Assembly: GCA_958402445.1 (NCBI GenBank)
Contig: CATXTO010000021.1
Coordinates: 1 to 31,752 of the forward strand
Length of the DNA: 31,752 bases
Direction of reading: 5' to 3'
DNA from: an uncultured Eubacteriales bacterium
Lineage (GTDB): Bacteria; Bacillota; Clostridia; Oscillospirales; Oscillospiraceae
The notes beneath the pieces were generated by a model that was not told the DNA's origin, ran no database searches, and saw only the letters and a list, made by a program, of their open reading frames with translations. A program made the translations under genes and the position numbers. The first letter of the stretch is position 1, and every line of letters begins with the position of its first letter. Shown piece by piece: positions 26,839 to 31,752 of the stretch.

Positions 26839-27288
26839 CATCGATTTTCATCCCGTAGGGGCGTGCTTTACACGCCCGCCAAACCCCACAAAATCGAAAA
26901 GTCCCTCCGCGGGCGACCGCCGGTCGCCCCTACAGACGTACCATCGATTTTCATCCCGGAGGGGCGAGCGGTGCTCGCCCGCCAAACCCAACGAAACCGG
27001 AAAATCCCCCAGCGGGCGACCGCCGGTCGCCCCTACAGACGTACCATCGATTTTCATCCCGGAGGGGCGAGCGGTGCTCGCCCGCCAAACCCAACGAAAC
27101 CGGAAAATCCCCCAGCGGGCGACCGCCGGTCGCCCCTACAGACGCATCATCGATTTTCATCCCGGAGGGGCGAGCTGTGCACGCCCGCCAAACCCTACGA
27201 AACCGGAAAATCCCTCAGCGGGCGACCGCCGGTCGCCCCTACATCCCGGTATCGATGGTTTCCCCGGCGGGTGACCGTAGGCGGCCCG
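26839..27288. repeat. Hairpin repeat block 8, 103-bp tandem array
   Basis: Four copies of a 103-bp unit starting at CATCGATTTTCATCCC, at 26839, 26942, 27045 and 27148. Each has a rightward hairpin (gtgc or gagc types) and a gacc/ggtc type with CGACCGCCGGTCG; the two middle copies carry GGCGAGCGGTGCTCGCC, with one uncompensated pair. The spacer AAACCCAACGAAACCGG is private to this block. The last element (27262-27288) is eroded. Confidence 0.88.
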
Positions 27289-27337
27289 CACACTTGTTTC
27301 CCTAAATTATATTGAGACAGACTAGGATGATATGGGC

Positions 27338-27366
27338 TTGACAAGGAAGCGTAACTATGTTACAAT
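27338..27366 (+). promoter_or_regulatory. Promoter P1 upstream of the ABC exporter
   Basis: Perfect TTGACA (27338-27343), 17-base spacer, TACAAT (27361-27366). It lies in a markedly AT-rich stretch directly after the repeat block. Confidence 0.8.
27351..27363. promoter_or_regulatory. Possible operator over P1
   Basis: GTAAC-TAT-GTTAC, a 5-3-5 inverted repeat overlapping the spacer and -10 of P1. A further GTTAC half-site occurs at about 27380. It is a candidate site for a dimeric repressor; no regulator gene is present nearby. Confidence 0.4.
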
Positions 27367-27449
27367 CTATTTATAACACTGTTACGAAGCAGGCTTTGCA
27401 AGCTGACGCTGCTGAAAAAAGAAGTTTTGTGCTTTTTTCCCTTTCTGGA

Positions 27450-27478
27450 TTGACAAACGGGACGCCGAATGGTACAAT
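27450..27478 (+). promoter_or_regulatory. Promoter P2 upstream of the leader ORF
   Basis: Perfect TTGACA (27450-27455), 17-base spacer, TACAAT (27473-27478): the same hexamers and spacing as P1, 112 bases further down. The predicted start (about 27485) is 30 bases before the leader ORF. Confidence 0.85.
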
Positions 27479-27513
27479 GCGTTTTAGTATTTTAAAGGAA
27501 GGGAGCGAGACAC

Positions 27514-27612
27514 ATGGCCAAGTTGCGCATCGAAAGAAATTTGTGGGCAAATTTGGGGAATAATGCCGGGCAATGGGGCTCGCACGCGCTCTCGCCGTTT
27601 ACTTTGCGGTAA
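27514..27612 (+). CDS. 32-residue leader peptide ORF
   Basis: A short ORF starting MAKLRIERNLW and ending SPFTLR, with AAAGGAAGGGA 8 bases upstream and promoter P2 directly before that. It contains two tryptophans (11 and 21) and no rare-codon run. A hairpin with a T-run starts 24 bases after its stop. Promoter, ribosome site, short ORF, hairpin and exporter genes in this order match ribosome-dependent attenuation as described for Bacillus bmrB-bmrCD. The peptide itself resembles no family I know. It could also be a non-functional start, but the ribosome site is strong. Confidence 0.6.
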   Translation: MAKLRIERNLWANLGNNAGQWGSHALSPFTLR

Positions 27613-27636
27613 ATCTGCGGTTTTTGGCGGTTTTAG

Positions 27637-27666
27637 CGGTGCAGCCTCGGCTTGCGCCGTATTTTT
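27637..27666 (+). terminator. Attenuator-like hairpin before the exporter
   Basis: CGGTGCAGCC pairs with GGCTTGCGCCG (one bulge, one wobble, tight loop) and is followed by TATTTTT. It lies inside the leader, 24 bases after the leader-peptide stop and about 105 bases before the exporter start. I could not find a strong competing antiterminator by eye. Confidence 0.6.
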
Positions 27667-27771
27667 GCGCCCTTTGTAAGACAAACAAATGTTTACATAA
27701 AAAAGAAGGGTTGGCGCCGGCCGGATTGGAGCGTCCCGCACGCGGTGCGGGAGATGGAAGGAGGAATGCGT

Positions 27772-29493
27772 GTGAAACGAATTTTTTGTTTTTTGCGTCC
27801 CTATGTGGGGCAGGGCCTGGTGGCCGCTATTTTAATGGCAGTGTCGGCGGTGAGCCAGCTGCTGCTGCCCACGCTGATGGCCGGCGTGGTGGACAATGGC
27901 ATTTATCAAAAGGATTTTCAGCGGATTTTGCTGTATTGCGGCCAGATGCTGGCCATCGCCCTGGTGGGCCTGGGCGCTACGATTTTGGGCCGGAGGATGG
28001 GGGCGAAGATCACCGCCGGCTTCAGCGCGGACCTGCGGGCCGGGATTTTTAAAAAGGCCATGGGTATGAGCCACGCGGCCTTCGGCCAGATGGATACCGG
28101 GGCCCTGGTGACCCGCTCCACCCAGGACGTGAACACCGTCTCCTGGGTGGCCGAGATGCTCTCCGGCGGCATCATCTCGATTCCCGCCATGTTCGTGGGT
28201 GGCGTGGTGCTCTCCTTTTTGATAGACCCGGTGCTGGCGTCCATCGTTCTCACCGCCGTGCCCCTGGTATTTCTGGCGGTGTTTTTCATCGGCAGGAAAA
28301 TCGCTCCCCTGTGGGAGCAGTCCGACGCCTACATAGACCGGCAGAACGAGCTCATGCGCCAGCGGCTCCGGGGCATCCGGGTCATCCGGGCCTTCCGCCG
28401 GGAGCCCGGCGAGCAGAAGAAAATCGCCTCCGCCACGGAGGTCATGGCGGAAAAGCTCATCAAAGCCAACGTGTCCATGGGGGCGCTGAATCCCTTTGCC
28501 TCCTTTTGTCTCAACGCGGCCACCTTGGTGATCCTGTTTGTGGGCGCGAGCCGCATGGAGTCCGGGGTCTCCGCCGCCTCCGGCGGCGACATCCTGGCCC
28601 TGATCCAGTATGTGGCGCTCATCATGAGCGGGGTGCTGTCCGCGGCCTTCGCCGTGGTCATGGTGCCCCACGCCGCGGTGGCCTGCCGCCGGATTCTTCA
28701 GGTCATGGACCTGCCCGACGACGTCCGGGAGGCCGGGGACGAGGCGGAGCTGCATGGGGGCGTGGAGCTGCAGCATGTGAGCTTCTCCTTCGAGCCCGGG
28801 GCCGAGCCCGCGGTCCGGGACGCCAGCATGGAGATTTACCCCGGCAAGCGGGTGGCCATCATCGGCAGCACCGGCAGCGGCAAGAGCACCTTGGTAAAGC
28901 TTTTGCTGGGCTTCCAGCATCCGGGAGAGGGAAAGATTCTCTTTGACGGCCGGGACGCGCAGACCCTGTCCGGCTCCTGCGTCCGCCGGCAGATCAGCTG
29001 CGTGCTGCAAAAAACCGCCATCTACGCCGGCACCATCCGGGAGAACGTGGCCATGGGCAAGTCGGACGCCACGGAGGAGGAAATCCTCCGGGCCGTGGAC
29101 ATCGCCCAGCTCCGGGACTTTGTGGATTCTCTGCCGGAGGGCCTGGACCATACTTTGGAGCTGTCCGGCTCCAACCTGTCCGGGGGACAGCGGCAGCGCC
29201 TGGCCATCGCCCGGGCCCTACTGAAGGACGCGCCCATTTACATCTTTGACGACAGCTTCTCCGCCCTGGACTTTTTGACCGAGTCCAAGCTCCGGGCCAG
29301 ACTGCGGGAGGAGCTGCGGGGCAAAACCCAAATTGTGGTGACCCAGCGGGTGACCACGGCCAAAAGCTCTGACTGTATCTTCGTCATGGACCAGGGCCGA
29401 ATCATCGACTGGGGCCGGCATGAGGAGCTGCTGCCCCGGTGCCAGGTATATCGGGAGATCTATGTCTCCCAGACAGGAGGTGAGGCGTCTTGA
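27772..29493 (+). CDS. ABC exporter half, degenerate ATPase site
   Basis: A 573-residue type IV ABC exporter subunit: six membrane helices (about 1-300) fused to an ATPase domain (about 330-573). Walker A is GSTGSGKS (365-372) and the signature LSGGQ is at 469-473. The Walker B glutamate is replaced by aspartate (FDD, 493-494) and the H-loop histidine by glutamine (Q525 in VTQR). These are the marks of the non-hydrolysing half in heterodimeric exporters such as TM287, LmrC and BmrC. The start is most likely GTG at 27772, 7 bases after AAGGAGG; the ATG at 27766 is too close to it. The stop overlaps the next start (TTGA), implying coupling. Substrate is unknown; multidrug or peptide export is usual. 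Confidence 0.92.
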   Translation: MKRIFCFLRPYVGQGLVAAILMAVSAVSQLLLPTLMAGVVDNGIYQKDFQRILLYCGQMLAIALVGLGATILGRRMGAKITAGFSADLRAGIFKKAMGMSHAAFGQMDTGALVTRSTQDVNTVSWVAEMLSGGIISIPAMFVGGVVLSFLIDPVLASIVLTAVPLVFLAVFFIGRKIAPLWEQSDAYIDRQNELMRQRLRGIRVIRAFRREPGEQKKIASATEVMAEKLIKANVSMGALNPFASFCLNAATLVILFVGASRMESGVSAASGGDILALIQYVALIMSGVLSAAFAVVMVPHAAVACRRILQVMDLPDDVREAGDEAELHGGVELQHVSFSFEPGAEPAVRDASMEIYPGKRVAIIGSTGSGKSTLVKLLLGFQHPGEGKILFDGRDAQTLSGSCVRRQISCVLQKTAIYAGTIRENVAMGKSDATEEEILRAVDIAQLRDFVDSLPEGLDHTLELSGSNLSGGQRQRLAIARALLKDAPIYIFDDSFSALDFLTESKLRARLREELRGKTQIVVTQRVTTAKSSDCIFVMDQGRIIDWGRHEELLPRCQVYREIYVSQTGGEAS

Positions 29494-31319
29494 GTCAAGT
29501 ACCCCAAGAACAACTGTCCATGGAGAAGGAAAAGGCGATCAGGGGCAAGGACCGCATGAATCTATACAAGCAGCTTATACAGGAGGCGCGGCCCATCTGG
29601 AAATGGCTGATTTTCAGCTGCTTCCTCTGCGTGATTATCATTACCTGCGCGGTGCTGGGCCCCAAGCTCACCGGTCAGGTCACCAACATCATCAGCGATT
29701 ATTGGGAGGGCCTGGGGACCGGGGCCGGCGCCCTGGGCAGCCTCACGGCTCGGATTCTGCCCACCCTGCTGACGCTTTTGGGCGTGTACCTGCTGGCTTC
29801 TATCGTCAAGTACATCAACATGTATCTCATGAACAATGTGGTCAGCCGGCACTATACCTGCAACATTCGCATCCGCATGTCCGACAAAATTCAACGCCTG
29901 CCGGTCAAATTCGTGGACGGCACCCCGGTGGGGCAGATTCTGGAGCAGATGACCGACGACGTGTCCGCCATGGGCAACTCCATTCACCAGATTATCGACA
30001 CGCTCATGCAGGGCGTGTTGCAAATTCTCTTCATCGCCGTGGCCATGCTGGTGGAGGACTGGCGGCTGGGCCTCATCGTCCTGGCCACCACGCCCTTTTC
30101 CGTTCTGCTGTCCATTTGGATTTCCAACGCCAGCGAAAAGTATTACCGGGCCATGTTCCGGGAAGAGGCCGCGCTGTACTCCGTGGTGGAGGAGGGCTAC
30201 ACCAACTTTTCCACCACCAAGGCCTACAATTTAGAGCCGGATATGCAGCGTAAGCACCAAGCCGTGAATCAGCGGGCCCGGCGCGTCCAGCAAAAGGCCG
30301 CCATCATCGGCGGCCTGGTGCAGCCGGTGATTGTCCTGGCCAACGCCCTGACCTACATCGCGGTGAACCTGGTGGGCGGCTATCTGGTGGTGAAGGGCGC
30401 GCTGCCGGTGGGCGTGGTGGTCACAATCGTTCTGTATGCGCGGCAGTTCTCCGCGCCCCTGGAGCAAATTGCCGAGGGCTTCAGTCAGATGCAGCGGACC
30501 ACCGCAGCGTCCAAGCGGGTCTTCGACTTGCTCAACCACCCGGAGGAGGACCCCAAGACGGGAGACGTGGACCCCGCTACGGTCCAGGGCCAGGTGGAGT
30601 TCCGGCACGTGGCCTTCTCCTACAGCCCGGACCGCCCCCTGATCCGGGACCTGAGCTTTACCGCCCACGAGGGGCAGACCATCGCCATCGTAGGCCCCAC
30701 AGGGGCCGGCAAAACCACCATCGTCAACCTGCTCATGGGCTTTTACGATATCAGCGGCGGGGAGATCTTTGTGGATGGCAGGCCCCTGTCCGATATGAAC
30801 CGGGATCAGGCCCGGGAGCTGTTCGCCATGGTGCTCCAGGAGACCTGGTTGTTCCGGGGCACGGTGGCCGAGAACGTGGCGTACGGCAGGCCGGAGGCCA
30901 CCCGGGAGGAGATTGTTCAGGCCTGCGACGAGGCCTACTGCGACCATTTCATCCGGACCTTGCCCAAGGGCTACGACACGGTGATCGGCGACGAGAGCAC
31001 CACCCTGTCCGGCGGGCAGAAGCAGCTTCTGACCATCGCCCGGGCGGTTCTGTCGGACCGCCGCCTGCTCATCTTAGACGAGGCCACGTCCAACGTGGAC
31101 ACCCGGACGGAAATTTTGATTCAGAAGGCTATGGATAAGCTCATGCGGGGCAGGACCTGCTTTGTCATTGCCCACCGGCTCAGCACCATTGTCAACGCGG
31201 ACCGGATTCTGGTCATCAACGACGGGGATATTGTGGAGCAGGGGACCCACCGGGAACTTCTGGCAAAGGGCGGGTTCTATGCCCGGCTCTACGAAAGCCA
31301 GTACGACAAGGCGGTGTAA
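29490..31319 (+). CDS. ABC exporter half, catalytic ATPase site
   Basis: A 609-residue partner of the preceding protein, also with six membrane helices (about 45-330) and an ATPase domain (about 370-609). Motifs are all canonical: Walker A GPTGAGKT (402-409), signature LSGGQ, Walker B with catalytic glutamate (LDE, D530/E531) and H-loop H562. It therefore supplies the consensus ATP site of the heterodimer. A 35-residue charged N-terminal extension precedes the first helix. The start is TTG at 29490, with AGGAGGTGAGG 7 bases upstream; the first in-frame ATG further on has no ribosome site. The four-base overlap with the upstream gene fits equal-amount synthesis. Confidence 0.93.
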   Translation: MSQVPQEQLSMEKEKAIRGKDRMNLYKQLIQEARPIWKWLIFSCFLCVIIITCAVLGPKLTGQVTNIISDYWEGLGTGAGALGSLTARILPTLLTLLGVYLLASIVKYINMYLMNNVVSRHYTCNIRIRMSDKIQRLPVKFVDGTPVGQILEQMTDDVSAMGNSIHQIIDTLMQGVLQILFIAVAMLVEDWRLGLIVLATTPFSVLLSIWISNASEKYYRAMFREEAALYSVVEEGYTNFSTTKAYNLEPDMQRKHQAVNQRARRVQQKAAIIGGLVQPVIVLANALTYIAVNLVGGYLVVKGALPVGVVVTIVLYARQFSAPLEQIAEGFSQMQRTTAASKRVFDLLNHPEEDPKTGDVDPATVQGQVEFRHVAFSYSPDRPLIRDLSFTAHEGQTIAIVGPTGAGKTTIVNLLMGFYDISGGEIFVDGRPLSDMNRDQARELFAMVLQETWLFRGTVAENVAYGRPEATREEIVQACDEAYCDHFIRTLPKGYDTVIGDESTTLSGGQKQLLTIARAVLSDRRLLILDEATSNVDTRTEILIQKAMDKLMRGRTCFVIAHRLSTIVNADRILVINDGDIVEQGTHRELLAKGGFYARLYESQYDKAV

Positions 31320-31383
31320 GCCCGGCGGCTCCAGTCAAAACGGGCTGGACGCAGATTACCTCGGAGAATTACAAGGGGACAAG

Positions 31384-31421
31384 GCGCCAGGAATTCGGCC
31401 GTACGGCCGAATTCCTGGCGC
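31384..31421. repeat. 38-bp perfect palindrome
   Basis: Two 19-base arms (GCGCCAGGAATTCGGCCGT and its complement) meet with no spacer at CGTACG. It lies 64 bases after the exporter stop. The RNA could fold as a long hairpin, but no T-run follows, so it may be a terminator helped by other factors, or a cruciform-forming or protein-binding site. Confidence 0.75.
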
Positions 31422-31494
31422 TGCGCTTCGGGATGCACGACGCTGGCCGCCCGATGCCTCGCCGCTGGGAGATTGCCATGGGCCATTCCAAAAT

Positions 31495-31752
31495 GGGGGG
31501 CGACCTGTGGTCGCCCGCGGGCGTGCGCAGCACGCCCCTACAGGACGCAGGGCAGTTCAGGGGAGACGTAGGGGCGACCTGTGGTCGCCCGCGGGCGTGC
31601 GAAGCACGCCCCTACAGGACCCAGGGCAGTTCAGGGGAGACGTAGGGGCGACCTGTGGTCGCCCGCGGGCGTGCGCAGCACGCCCCTACAAGACGCGGGG
31701 CAGTTCAGGGGAGACGTAGGGGCGACCTGTGGTCGCCTACGGGCGTGCAAAG
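31495..31752. repeat. Hairpin repeat block 9, 74-bp tandem array
   Basis: Copies of a 74-bp unit with GTAGG at 31568, 31642 and 31716, preceded by a partial first copy at 31495. Each unit is a gacc/ggtc hairpin abutting a gtgc/gcac hairpin (CGCCCGCGGGCG joint) plus the spacer GGCAGTTCAGGGGAGAC. The block runs off the right end. Confidence 0.9.

Noticed and set aside
26616..26858. Short frames on both strands in the inverted-repeat element
   Set aside because: They look alike on opposite strands because the DNA is symmetric; there is no ribosome site.
27357..27563. 68-codon frame before the exporter
   Set aside because: Its start lies ahead of the P1 start site, it has no ribosome site, and it runs through promoter P2; the shorter ORF at 27514 is better supported.

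Overview
The window looks like chromosomal DNA from a high-GC, obligately anaerobic Bacillota, most likely a gut-type Clostridia of the Oscillospiraceae kind. The reasons are: ferredoxin-dependent 2-oxoacid oxidoreductases, a But-type acyl-CoA:acetate CoA-transferase, a single-chain glycyl-tRNA synthetase, a TPP-riboswitch-controlled ThiT, strong AGGAGG ribosome sites with some GTG/TTG starts, and dense short palindromic repeats between genes. The family assignment is inference; no rRNA or other marker is present. Soj/Spo0J-type parA-parB next to serS suggests an origin-proximal place, but I saw no parS site or dnaA box cluster.

Layout. 1-380: repeats. 381-4538 (+): parA, parB, a membrane-anchored coiled-coil protein, serS and mscL. 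5235-6739 (+): a clear promoter and glyQS. 7612-9639 (+): an LTA-synthase-like membrane phosphatase-fold enzyme. 10136-11320 (+): hemW. 11887-12033 (+): promoter, tRNA-Gly(CCC) and terminator. 12052-13478 (-): shared terminator, CPA2-type cation/proton antiporter and its promoter. 13801-14678 (-): terminator, thiT, riboswitch terminator, TPP aptamer and promoter. 15057-16407 (+): FAD oxidoreductase with a C-terminal Rieske domain, then a terminator. 17048-26580 (+): an energy/amino-acid metabolism cluster of pyruvate:ferredoxin oxidoreductase, CoA-transferase, an uncharacterised P-loop NTPase, a four-subunit VOR-type 2-oxoacid:ferredoxin oxidoreductase and a branched-chain aminotransferase. 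27338-31319 (+): two strong promoters, a 32-codon leader ORF, an attenuator-like hairpin and a heterodimeric ABC exporter pair with one degenerate ATPase site.

Working together. Transaminase, VOR, CoA-transferase and PFOR can be read as one route: branched-chain amino acid to 2-oxoacid, to acyl-CoA plus reduced ferredoxin, to branched-chain fatty acid plus acetyl-CoA. The ABC pair with its leader ORF resembles the Bacillus BmrB-BmrCD arrangement, in which translation of a leader controls read-through into a drug-exporter operon.

The most unusual feature is the repeat system. Nine intergenic blocks (about 4 kb in all) lie between most transcription units and never inside a multigene run. Each is built from hairpins of one architecture whose stem bases change in compensated pairs. 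Several blocks have been amplified in tandem with a period and spacer private to that block (126, 97, 172, 103, 242, 103 and 74 bp).
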